DNA of 64,000 nucleotides from Vitellaria paradoxa. Lineage: Eukaryota > Streptophyta > Magnoliopsida > Ericales > Sapotaceae. A program made the position numbers and the translations under genes. The notes below the pieces were generated by a model that was not told where the DNA came from, searched no databases, and saw only the letters and a list, made by a program, of their open reading frames with translations. This document shows, one piece after another, positions 31,401 to 42,346 of the stretch (positions within the stretch are counted from its first letter, which is position 1; each line of letters opens with the position of its first letter). The stretch covers positions 16,173,228-16,237,227 of the forward strand of contig CM034241.1 of the NCBI GenBank assembly GCA_019916065.1, read 5' to 3'.

Positions 31401-32150
31401 ATTTGGAGATGGTGAGAACTGCTCCCCATCCAACACGGGAGTGACTTGACCATCCAGAGATGGTAAGCATAACTGGCCACCTAGAGATGGTTGATAGTGA
31501 TACCCGATTATCCAGAGATGGAGGGTAGATCAACAAATTACAAATATCTAGAAGGGGAACAGAGCGAATAGGTTTGGGCATTATATTGAGAAAACTCAAC
31601 ATCTAGAGTTGTGAGAAAAATTCAACCATCCAGATATGGTAGGCACTGCTCGACTATCTGACAGTATGAGTAACCTGACCATCTAGAGATGGTGTGTAGA
31701 ATCGGCCACCAGAGATGGATGACAAATTGACAGATCACAAACATCTGGTAGGGGGACAAAGCAAATAAAGTAGGCACTGCACTAAGAAAACTAAACCATT
31801 TGGATTTATAGGAAAAACCTGACCATTCGGTGATGGGAATGACCCGATCATCTAGAGATGAAGATGGAGGGCAGATTGATGAATCATAAACATCTGGTAG
31901 GGGAACAGAGCAATCAACGTTGGGCTTTATAGTAAAAAAAACAAAAACAAAACTCAACTATTTTTAGTTATCGGAAAAACTTGACCGTTTGGAAATGGTG
32001 GGCATTCCTTGATCATCCAACGATAGGAGTGACTTGACCATCTATAGACGGTGAACAATACCGGCCACATGAAGATGCTAAGAGTGAAACCCGACCGTTT
32101 AGAGAGGGGGGACAGAGTGGGCATTACACTAAAAAAACTCAACCATCAAG
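28412..32150. repeat. Tandem array, about 12 units of roughly 155-230 bp
   Basis: The unit, best seen between 31130 and 31600, is about 228 bp. Each unit repeats GACCATCTAGAGATGG-like words four or five times, plus GTGGGAGTGACCCGACC, AACCGGCCACCCA and AACAAGGTTGGGCATT. The landmark GGGAGTGACC recurs near 28480, 30020, 30215, 30365, 30578, 30785, 30985, 31210, 31440, 31668, 31840 and 32028. Units vary by deletion and point change. The array directly follows the Athila 3' region and ends in LTR-like sequence (GGTCGCTTTAAGGCATGTTA), so it may be part of that element. One unit is split by the insertion at 28543-29875. Confidence 0.85.
28543..29875. mobile_element. Unclassified 1333-bp insertion in the tandem array
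   Basis: The array reads GGGAGTG-AAAC in other units. Here the two halves are separated by 1333 bp, with GGGAGTG duplicated at 28536-28542 and 29876-29882 (7 bp). The insertion begins TCACACCCTGGATCTCATGA and ends TTCCGAGATATTATA. The sequence is A/T-rich with many CATCATAA words and no coding frame. I see no LTRs and only a very weak terminal inverted match (TCACACCCT / TCACTCCCT if three bases of the flank are counted). Confidence 0.65.
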
Positions 32151-33846
32151 ACAAATTAGGAATATTTTTATCTTTGGTCGCTTTAAGGCATGTTATTTAA
32201 ATCCACAAAGAAAAAAGGTTAGTGTATTTGCGCTCTATTAATTCCCTTTTGCACTTTACTTAACTTTTTGTTAATTCAAATTACACATTGTCCATTTTTC
32301 TTTCTATCATATGTTTTGCATAATTATAATTCAATAATTACCCTCCTATAAAAATTCAATCTAAAGCATATTTATAATACCATAAATATATTTATTTTAT
32401 AATAAAAAAATTAGTTTTTGAACAAAATATAGATTAGACAACTTACAAAAATATTTTTGCTTTTCTAAATTATTTTATAAATGTGCGAGCAACTGCTACT
32501 TTAATTTTTTAAAAAAATTCACTTATGACATATGGGTAACCTTATTGTAATAAAATTTTCAATTCTAGATTTAAAAAAAATATATTTTTATTATAAAAAT
32601 TCAAATTAAGTTTTCAGTAAACAAATATTTATGATTTGTTTGATTAATCAAATTTTTTGCTTAAAAGTTAATTTTTTTGGTACATTGATTTTTTTATTTT
32701 GATATTTTTCTGTAGCTTTTTTTTTAAGGTTTATATAAAGCTCTATTGAATAACTTGAGTGTGATAACAAAAGTTAGTAAGGAAAAAGAAATGAAAGAAA
32801 TTAATTTTTATTTGATTAAGCTAGAAAATAAAATAAGATAAAATATATTTTTATGCTTTTAAAAATTTAAATAAAATTTATTTATCTTTAAAACATATCT
32901 TTTCATTTTCTTTGTACCAATGTAGGCTTAATAGTGTTTGTTCTTCATGAAGGTGTTTATTCCCCAACAATTCTAACCTATCACAGGAAGACATGTGTAC
33001 GAACAAAGATTCTTCATATTTGAAAGTACATCGGCCAGTTAATTGGCTGATTTATAAATGGGTTATTACATTGTTTGTCCCACAATATCGACCAAAGATT
33101 TGGTTGGGATTCCAAATCTACTGATAAGATTTCCTTTTCATCAGCTAAAAGAAATTCAGCTGATCTCTAATTTAGCCAATGCTATATTGGACATAAAATA
33201 TTTGGCTAAATCTAAATCTCTTCATCTTGGTCGATTTGAATATTTTAGCAACTTTTGGATAGAATAATTAGAAGTTGTCGTCAGTTTCACAAGTTTAGGA
33301 TAATAACCCATCAAAATTATAGATATGTGGGAAGTTACACAACTTTAGAAAAGTTACGGATAACCCACCTAAGTTGTGGATAATTGGGAAGTTACTTACA
33401 TGTTACTTTTAGAGCAGTTACATACAACGGCTACTTTCCTACTCAAGTAATTCCAAAGTAGTTAGTCAAAGCATGGGTCCCCGGACCTCACATTCCCAAC
33501 AGATTTTCTTTTATCTTTCATCTTTCATCCTTCATCTCTTATCTATTCAGTAGGAGTACATTAACTTAGATTTCCTACTTATCTTATCTATTCAGCAAAA
33601 GCACGTTAACTTAGATTTCCTAGCAGTAGGTTAACTTAGATCTCTCAACCCTTTGATTTTATCAAAGTTGTATCTACATATAGATTTGATCACCTATATT
33701 TTTTTCTTTTAAAGTAAAGTTTAATATTACTAGAGGCTTTGATACAAATATATTTTTTGTCTTCTAATTGTAAGTGATTTCCTCTCCTTATCTTTATAAT
33801 GCCTCCCCGCATTGGATTTATAATTGATTTCTTCTCTTTATTTTCA
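32151..33846. other. AT-rich stretch with LTR-like fragments, no gene recognised
   Basis: 32151-32260 resembles the promoter part of a gypsy LTR. 32260-32930 is plain A/T-rich DNA. 33290-33480 has a doubled GGGAAGTTAC motif. 33530-33640 has two copies of a 45-bp unit (TTAACTTAGATTTCCTA). Near 33738 GGCTTTGATACAA resembles a decayed tRNA-iMet PBS in minus orientation, but no LTR pair was found. Confidence 0.4.
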
Positions 33847-34395
33847 TAATGTCTTCCTGCGTTGGATATTGTTCTGATGATTTTGATTCCAATGATGATT
33901 ATGATTCATCTACTTCTTATGCACATCAATCTTATAATAATCTATATTACAATTTATTAGTGTCATAATATTTATATTATAATTCTGATACTCAATCCCT
34001 ACAGTATCAATATAATACACAATCTTTTAATGGATCACAGCACTCATCCTCATATCTATAACCATATCATATTTATATAATTCTAATTATGGAAATTATT
34101 CTGATACTCATCAAATGCTTACCAGTGTGCATATTGTTCTGAATCATATTCTGATTCTAACTCATATACGTTATCATGGATATGGATATATATCCTCTCA
34201 ACATATACATCCCAGTACAGTCTAATTCTTATGTTATTCTGATCCACTATGACAACAAAATCCATATTATTTTAGTGGATCATCATATCTTCAACTGTCA
34301 GAATCATATCTATACTATAAATATTTTTCTCATCGGCCGCTAACATTAGAATTAGAATCTTCTTATTCCTATTCGCAGTTTAGCCAGTGCCTGAT
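33847..34395 (+). pseudogene. Remnant of a Ser/Tyr/Asp/Asn-rich low-complexity coding sequence
   Basis: The frame from 33847 begins MSSCVGYCSDDFDSNDDYDS and continues STSYAHQSYNNLYYNLL before a stop near 33966. Further TCTxAT/TATxAT-rich sequence to 34395 keeps the same Ser/Tyr/Gln/Asn composition in shifting frames. The 45 bp before the ATG are duplicated (near 33770 and 33820). I do not recognise the family. It could be a decayed intrinsically disordered protein or low-complexity DNA that happens to be open. Confidence 0.3.
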
Positions 34396-34437
34396 CCTCC
34401 TCGTCCATATCCTTTGAGCCTTTGTGACTCTGGCACG

Positions 34438-34925
34438 CCCATTGTCACCACCGGATCTGTGCGCTAGGCCGACGAGTACGAGTTGTGAGTCTTTATTGCA
34501 ACATGGTGCGTTTGAAATTGCTCAAATGTGAAAAATTATGTTTTATTTTGAAATAGAGCTTTGATTACATAGTCTGGTCCACCCACATTTTCAAATTAGG
34601 TGTGTCAAGAAACTTGATTTTTGATTATTTAAAATATTTTAGTTATGTTTTTAAAAACGTGATAAATAAGCCCTTTTAATGACCCTGGACTAGTCTGTGC
34701 AATCAGAGATAGTGAGTCTGAAGGTTCAGCTATACACGAAAATTGTTACACCTGGATACCTAGGGATATCTAGAGTCCATTTCCATTCTTTGCCATTGTT
34801 ATCTCACAATATAATATTCCGGTCTATAATGATCATAGCATACAACTTGCGAAAAAATGATGTATGAAATGTGAGGTTATTTAGCTTAGCTTATGTGTGC
34901 AAGTGTAATGTAATGTTTGCCTATG
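34438..34925. repeat. Dispersed repeat, copy 1 (second copy at 62364-62872)
   Basis: It shares with 62364-62872, in the same orientation, GTGAGTCTTTATTGCAACAT, AGAGATAGTG, GGATACCTAGGGATATCTAG and other stretches in the same order. It begins with TGTCACxxxCGGATC and an inverted CGAGTTGTGAGTC-like half. It is non-coding, and its family is not known to me. Confidence 0.7.
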
Positions 34926-35509
34926 TATGAGTGTGTGTATGTTGAGAATAGAGTGTATATTAAAAAATGGTCTATAAAGATTGAGGTGACCGAACTCAAG
35001 CTATGTACTCGAGCTACCTACGTACCTTGTGAAGGGATCAGGTCAATCGTAGTTATGTTTGAGTGCTTGGATGGTTGTAAGAGCCTAACACTAAGTTAGC
35101 GCCTCGCGTCGATGGTCTATGAAGACTATGGAAACTGCACTCAAGCTATCTATTCGAGCTGTCTACATACTCTAAAAAAGGATCAGGTCTATATAGCTCT
35201 AGGATAGGTTTGCGCCTCCTCACACAAATGAGATGTGCTAATATACATATGAGTAGATGCAAGTGTGATTAGAATACTTTATGTGGTAGATTGATTGGCT
35301 ACAGGCATAGTGAGCCTTATCATCAGCCTAGGTAAGCTAAAGGTGTGTGAGGATGACCTATAGGGTCAATGCTGCAAACAAGATTAGTGTGAATGAGCCT
35401 AATTTCAGATATGGGATGAGGGAAAGAAAGAGCTTAGCTCTAGGTATGGATTAAGAGTAATTGTCTTTGTACTATGAGAGTCCTAACTTTAAGACTGAAA
35501 TGAAAGTTT

Positions 35510-36420
35510 GCGCTTCGCACATAACTTTAGAAAAAAGTTTCTCTTCAGATGATAAAAGACAGGTAGCACTTTGTACTTAACTGGGAAATGGAGCCTAACT
35601 CCAAATGAGAGAGAATAGTTAGCGCCTGGCATATAACTGGAGGAAATGAGCCTTGCTCCACTGGGGAAAGGACAGTTAGTGCTTAATGCATAACTCAGAA
35701 ATGGTTAACTAGAGAAAGGAGTCTCGTTCTAAACAAGAAGGATAGTTAGCGCCTAACGTGTAACTAGGAAATGGAGCCTTGGTCCAAAGAAGAGATAGTT
35801 AACACCTGGCATTTAACCAAGGAAAGGATCGTAGTTCTAAGATAGCCGAGCGCTATGATGACCAGACCCAAGCCTTCTGCTTGAACTATTTACGTACCTT
35901 GTGAAGGGATTAGGTCTATGTAATTTTATTTAATCTGAACTATGGTGTAAGTGTAGAGCTTAGCTTTAAGTTAGTGTTTTACGATGTGATTACTGGACTC
36001 AAGCCTTCTACTCAAGTTGCCTATGTACCCTATTAAGGGATCAGGTCTACGTAGCTCTATCTAGAAAGACAGTTAGCGCCTAGTGCCTAATTGTAGAAAA
36101 TAGCATCGCTCCAAATAAGAAAGGAACAGTCAGTGCTTAGCGCGTAACTGAGGGAATAGTGCCTTGTTCTATGTAAGAAGGGACAGTTAACGCCTTATGC
36201 ATAATTGAGGGAAAGAAATGAGCATCGTTCCTAATGCGAGGAAATAGTTAGTGCCTTGCACATAATTACAAATAGAGTTTTACTCCATTAGGGAGTTCAA
36301 CTCCAAGGGAAGAGACAGTTAGCGCTTTGCGCATAACTGTGGGAAGGAGTTTCACTCAGATGAGGAGCTCAACTCTCAAGGATACGCTTAGCGTAGGTGA
36401 GTGAGTATCATTTGGGAAAG
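35510..36420. repeat. Minisatellite, roughly 60-bp unit, about ten degenerate copies
   Basis: The unit is close to GACAGTTAGCGCCTAGCGCA, TAACTxGGGAAATGGAGCCT and CGCTCCAAATGAGAAAG joined. Copies start near 35571, 35608, 35670, 35738, 35787, 36063, 36124, 36182, 36247 and 36311. Two copies of the GATCAGGTCTA motif interrupt the run. Confidence 0.75.
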
Positions 36421-36759
36421 GAACTCAGCTCAAATCGAGAGCTTGGTTCCTAGTGATGATGATCAAGTCTAAGTGAAGGCCTAGGAGCCTAATGTGATAT
36501 GAGTGATGCAATTTCTATGATCTGATATGCTATGGACATGTTAAATATAATGACAACTTATGTTCTAATATGAATGACAGTTAAGGATGCATGTCAGATA
36601 TGTCTAAGAGAAGTCATGACCTAGAAATTATCGGCTTAGCTGATCTTAAGTCATTCCCAGTCTTTGGAGCCTTGCTCATGTAGGTGAATGCTCCGGATTG
36701 GTAAGCATTTGATTTCTAAGTCTGTGTTAATCCTAATGGGTGTTTGTTTGCATGTTTGA

Positions 36760-37090
36760 ATGTGTTCTAGCATGTCAAGGTATGTATAGACATGTCAAAA
36801 CATGATATATGGCATGTTAGAGTATGTGCTAGTATGGTAAATGATGTCCTAGCATGCGTTGGTATGTCAAAACGTAATGTAGGACATATCATAGTATGTG
36901 CTAGCATGGTAAATGATGTCCTAACATGTCATATCATGATGTGGGATTGTGATCAGACATGGTAGTATGGAATAACATGATAGTATGACATACTGGTATG
37001 GCATAGTATAATATGGTATGGCATGATAGAATGATATTATAATATGGTATGGCATGTTAGTATGATGTAGGCATGTCATATGCATGATGT
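36760..37090. repeat. Degenerate TATGGCATG-type simple repeat
   Basis: Words such as TAGTATGGTA, GGCATGATAG and TATGTGCTAGCATGGTAAAT recur, the last twice about 70 bp apart. Non-coding. Confidence 0.6.
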
Positions 37091-38609
37091 TTGGAATTTT
37101 ACAAAATTTGTCTCAAGTATATCTGGTCAATATCATACATCGGGTATAAACCGGTCTTGAATTATGATCTAGATACCTTTCATTGACAAAGAATTTTATT
37201 TACACAATTAAAATTGTTCTATTCTAATTATACAAATAAATTGAATTGAATAATAAAAAAAAATTTTTAAAGAGAGAAAATTTTATCGACGTGGGCTTTT
37301 TTAAGAGAGAGAAGCTCTAGACTTGAGTGCATTGACGAGCGTCGATTTGAATGAGAAAAATAAGGAGGAGAAAGCCCCTATTTGTAGATTTTTTGGTCAA
37401 TTGAAGGTTTTGCTCGTTTCATCAAGCGAACAAGTTTGCTCGACAAAATGGGAAAAACTCTTTGCCAAGGTTGCTTGGTAGTCAATTCTATCCAACAGAA
37501 TGGGTAAACATGTCTGCACAGCATTACGGATGAAGATACTTGCAAAACAAGTTGAGTGGACATGTTTGCATTTCGAGATATGTGAAAAAGCTTGCCATAA
37601 AGCTATGTGGCAAGAATTTTGGTAGCAAGGCCAAAAAAAGGGCCATTTGGCCTCAGCCCTTGGCTCAGGCCATGTTCAGCTTTAGGTCCCACCTTGACAA
37701 GTTCAAGCCATTCTAAGACTTTTGGTGCAACTTTCAGGAGCTTTCGGGACCTCTCGAGCACATTTTAGGGAGAGTTAAAACAATTCGGTCAAAATTTGGT
37801 TCAATTTGAATTCTCCAGGACGAAGTTATGTCTGTTTGAACATTGTTGCTCTGAAATGGGTTGAAACAGAGGCAGGGTCAATTAATCCTTTGTCTTGACC
37901 CTTGGAGGTACCACCAGGCTAATTCCTCTTAGCATTTTTTGGTATGAAGAATCTAAAATCACTATTGGCGGAACTCTGGGACACTTTTTTGAATTTATAA
38001 AAAATTAAAGAATTTTACAAACGAATCTGCGAAGGGAACTCCTAAAGTTTAAGTTTGTGCCATTACCTCAGGGAATAAACCCTTAACATTCTTGTGCAAT
38101 TTGAAGGCCTTTTGACTTTGTCTGAAGTCTTAAATTATGTCTGGTGCGGCAGTAGCTCCCTCTTTGTCGGTAAGAGCCATTTTGGGTTGGTAGGGTCCGA
38201 ATGACCTCTGGAGTGGCATTTTGGCTGTTCTGAGCCTACCTTTTTGTTCTATGAAATGTTTTGGGAATATCTGTACTGTTTTATACCTTTCTGATTTGAT
38301 TTGGGCATTCTGATCAATGTCATCCTTCGGGTGCGTCGATAGAGGCCATTCTTGATTTTTAAATCAAATTGACTCTTGATTCTGGATTCTAGCTCCTCTG
38401 TTGATGTAGGGATCCTTAATTTGGTGTCTTAGACACGTCTATGTAGTTTGGTGGTCTTCTGCCTTGATTTGAATCTTTAGGTTGGCTTCTCCCTAACTCT
38501 AGGGGTACAATCGTCATTTTGTTATTTGTTTGTTTTTTGTTGAATTCTACCACTTTGACATCTATATTACAAGGGGGCTCATTGTTTGGATGTGATGGAT
38601 GTGCCATTT

Positions 38610-38900
38610 ATATATGTGGTAGCCGCTGGGGAAAGAAAAAGAGTGAGAGAAAGAGGAGGCGGCTGGGGGAGAGAGAGGGGGCGGGTGGCGGGGGGAGTGA
38701 GAGAAGAGAGAAAATAATTTTAATTTATTGAGAAGAGAGGGGGCGGGTCACTGGGTGGTGGGTACGCAGGGGGAGGGCAAGTGAAAGGGAGAGAGAGGGA
38801 GGCCTGGTGGGTTTGAGAGGAAGAGAGAGAGGGAGAAAGAGAGAGTGGATGGCTGGTGGGTCGGAGAGGAAGAGAGAGAGGGGTGGGTGAGAAAAAGTTT
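38610..38900. repeat. Purine-rich GA/GGGA low-complexity tract
   Basis: About 290 bp are almost pure G and A on the plus strand, with GAGAGAGAGGGGGCGGGTGG-type runs. A second tract lies at 39420-39560. The frame across it (GGGSERRE) is a composition artefact. Confidence 0.8.
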
Positions 38901-38929
38901 TTTAAGCTAAATTTTTTATAAATAAATAA

Positions 38930-41720
38930 ATAGAAATAATTAATTTATTATATAATAATTAATAATTAATTTTAAATACATATATTTTTATTTTCTTTAT
39001 ATCATCTATTTAAAAAGTTTTTTAAGCTAAATTTTTTCTTAAAATAAATATAAATAAATAAATAAAAATAATTTTTACTCTCTTTGTGTCATCTGTTTAA
39101 TAAGATAATTAAAAATTTTGAATTTAGCATATTTTTAACCGTTAAATTTATTTAATGGTCAAAATTATTTTTTTCTATCCACTTTAATTATTTTTTCAGT
39201 CACTTTACATAAAAATACAAACTCTTATTTTTTGTAATTGTTTTTAAGCTAAATTCTCTTATTTGAAATAAATACAAATAAATAAAAATAACATGGCATC
39301 AATGGTTGTGATTTATTTAAAGAAGCATTTAGCGGCTGAGATTAAATTTGTGGCATTCCACAGAGTGAGTGTTTGATTGTGGATTTCAAACATTTTGGCA
39401 CGATCGCCGAGGCCACAGAGGAAGGATGGGGGGTTGGGGCGTGTCAGAGGGGGGAATGAAAGAGAAAAAGAGTTGAGGGAGTGATGGGACAAGAGAGAGA
39501 GAGGAGAGAGGGGGTTGGGGGAGAGATGACGTGAGAGAGACAGGGGGTGGGTTTGTTGGGGGTGGGGAAGACTTTTCTTTTGTAATTGAAAAAAATTTTT
39601 TTGGTAAATTTTTTTATAAGTAAATTGAGTTTTTTATTTGAATGGGAAGTTTTTTTTAAAGTAAATTAAATATAAATAATAAAATAAGTAATAATTAATT
39701 TTAAGTACATATACTTTTACACTATTAATTTTAACGAATTTAAATTTGGTATATTTTTAAGAGTCAGAATTAATTTTTTTCTCTCCACTTTAGTTATCTT
39801 TTCTGTCACTTTATATAAAAATAATTAATTTACTATATAAAAATTAATAATTAATTTTTCAAATATTAGTCAAATTTTTTAAAAAAATTGTCAATATCTG
39901 TTAGATTTTGATATACTTAAATTAAAAATTATTAGTAATTATTATTTTACTAAATAATTTAAATTTAACATATTTTTAACCGTTGAATTTATTTAATAGT
40001 CAAGATTATTTTTTTTCTCTCCACTTTAGTTATCTCTTCAGTCACTTTATATAAAAATACACTCTCTTATTTTTTTTATAAATTTTTTTAAGCTAAATTT
40101 TTTATTTGAAATAAATACAAATAAATAAAAATAATTAATTTACTATATAATAATTAATAACAATTAATAATAATTAGTTTACTATATAATAATTAATTTA
40201 CATATCTATAAAAGTAATTAAATATATACTTTTACACTAATTAATGCAAATTTTAAATTGACACGTGATGAAATTTTAGTTAAAAAATTTTAAAAATTTT
40301 AGAATTTTATGAAACTTTTTGGTACAAATATTAGTCAAACTTTTTAAAAAATTAGCCAAATTTTAAAAATAAAATATAATTACGAACAACCCAAAAAAAA
40401 AACTCCTCATTTAAGATATGCTCCTTTTGTGGGTTGATATGGATTTGTCTTTGGAGTTCAGTTGTAGGAAGGGGGGGTTAAAGAAAGAACCAAAAAGTTG
40501 AGTTGCTTCTCATGACCTCATCTTTTTTAAAAAGAGTTTGATTTTGAGTTTAGTTGTGAATAACCGAATCATACGACCACAATTTGATGTTAGCCTGCTA
40601 AAAACCAAGCCCAATGTCAGCCTCTACTTCCGGTTGATGGAACCATATGTTACGTTTGACTATTTTAGTTTGACATATTAGGGCCTATTTGGAGCATCAA
40701 GAAATATTAAAAAATTTTGAAAAATTCTAAAAATCTCTACAACTCTTTAATACATTTTGTTCATTTTGTACTTCATAAAATTTTTATAAATTTATATATC
40801 TCTACGTATTTCAACAAATTTTTTACATACTCTAATAAATTTTTTACAAACCCCAATAATATTTTCATAAACCCCAATAACATTTCTACAAATCTCAAAA
40901 ATTTCAATAGCTTTCCAATATTTTTGACATAAATATGTTGGAATGGATCCAAAAATCCGTTTAAACGGATATAAATTTAAAATCTCTGATGCAAAAGTTA
41001 AAAAGTTTCTATTGAAATCTATTCGAATGCAGGAAAGTCTATTTCCTCCATTTGAACAGCATTATTCATGTCTGAAAAATGTAATTTAGTGGTTGAATAT
41101 TAAACACCAAAAAGTTACCCAAACCACATTTATATAATAATATAGCTCATGATTTGACATTTATATATTTTTAACTAAATTTATTCAATGGTCAAAATTA
41201 CTTATTTCTCCCTTCACTTTAGTTGTCTTTTCGGTCACTTTACATAAAAATATAATCTCTCACTCTCCTCATATTTTTTAAATAATTTTTTATACATAAA
41301 AGTTTTTAAATTAATATTTTAAAAAAAGTGATAATATTTGTAATAAATAATAAAATTTTACACATTTATTAACGATGTACGAATACATATGAGACAAAGT
41401 CAAATAATTTTTTTAAAAAAATGATATTTAAATTTTATTTTTCTTTAAAAATTTACTACAAAATAAACATTTAAATTAAAATTTTAATTTTAATGTGCTT
41501 AATACTTAAACTTTAAGTAAATATACTTTTACACTATTTGTGTCATTTATATAATAAAGAAGCTCAAAATTTTGAGTTTGAGATATTTTCAATTATCGAA
41601 TTCGCTCAATAGGCAGAATTATTTTTATTTTTCTTTCCGCTTTGGTTGTCTTTCTTGTCATACTTTCTCACTCTTCCCATATCTTTTTTGAATACTTTTC
41701 ATATAAAAGTTTTTAAATTA
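38930..41720. repeat. Five diverged copies of a roughly 120-bp A/T-rich repeat
   Basis: The core ATTTATTTAATGGTCAAAAT, then TCTCCACTTTAGTTATCT, then TCAGTCACTTTATATAAAAA, occurs near 39140, 39755, 39985, 41180 and 41595. Copies are accompanied by AAGCTAAATTTTTTATTTGA and AATAATTAATTTACTATATA. The spacing is irregular, so this is not a simple tandem array. Confidence 0.6.
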
Positions 41721-41936
41721 ATATTTTTAAAAATGTGATAAAATTTTACACATTTATTAAATACCGTATGGATGCCTTAGACTTTTTTTATTAGTGATTT
41801 TTATTTTTACGATTTTTCATGTAGATTTACTTTATAAATTTAAATTTGAACTATTTACATACCAAATTATATTACTGTGCTTTTAGGCACAGATAACTAT
41901 TAGTTTTATTTCATTTTTCGGTACTCCAAACGCCCA
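40681..41936. mobile_element. Possible Tourist-like element, 1256 bp
   Basis: The ends GGGCCTATTTGGAG and, reversed, TGGGCGTTTGGAGTACC resemble PIF/Harbinger termini. TTA occurs on both flanks (40678-40680 and 41937-41939). The interior holds two of the five A/T-rich repeat copies listed at 38930-41720, so it may be composite. No transposase was recognised. Confidence 0.45.
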
Positions 41937-41939
41937 TTA

Positions 41940-42332
41940 ATCACACCTCTCTCCATCAGTATTAATTACACCTAGAAGAAAATAGTATATATGATTTCTA
42001 ATTCAATTTAGTAGAGACGAGATGGTTTGAATGATATTTACAAACAATTTATTAAGTTTATCTCCAAATTAGATAAGATCAATGTAATCTTCGGTATTTT
42101 ATTTTAACTATTATTTGTGAATTTTGGACAAATTAAATTTTGAACTTGAGATTTAGTCCAAATGGCTGGATTTTATTTTATTTTTCCTAAGCTGGATTTG
42201 ATTCAGAGTTGTGCTGAGCTGGAGAATAGGGTCAAGGGCCTAACCTATTTTTTTTCTTAATTTTTTCATTTATTTCTTTTCAAATCTTTTCTCTTCTTCT
42301 CTATTAGCTTAGCACGCAAGAGAGGATAAAGG
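41940..42332. other. Intergenic stretch, nothing recognised
   Basis: A/T-rich sequence with a short pyrimidine run near 42260-42300. No coding or structural signal. Confidence 0.5.
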
Positions 42333-42346
42333 AGAGAGAGTAGTGA

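Larger units (their letters stand above)
34926..38600. mobile_element. Non-coding transposon-like region with minisatellites
   Basis: This continues from the dispersed repeat at 34438. It contains four copies of a roughly 70-bp motif ending GGGATCAGGTCTAYGTAGCT (near 34981, 35120, 35853 and 35978), a minisatellite at 35510-36420 and a TATGGCATG-rich stretch at 36760-37090. The last part, 37100-38570, looks like LTR or 3'-leader sequence (AAGAGAGAGAAGCTCTAGAC near 37303). No protein domain was recognised. A large non-autonomous retroelement is the best guess. Confidence 0.4.

Noticed and set aside
31055..31957. Open minus-strand frames with repeating TISRWSG-like words
   Set aside because: They follow the tandem array unit in one frame; length and sequence come from repeat structure, not from a gene.
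28412..32150. CRISPR-like array
   Set aside because: Units are long, degenerate and without constant repeat/spacer structure, and the genome is a plant.
33738..33750. Possible tRNA-iMet primer-binding site (minus)
   Set aside because: GGCTTTGATACAA has several mismatches and no LTR or gag next to it.
38519..38731. Frame with Gly/Arg/Glu-rich tail
   Set aside because: It is produced by the purine-rich tract; no start context or domain.
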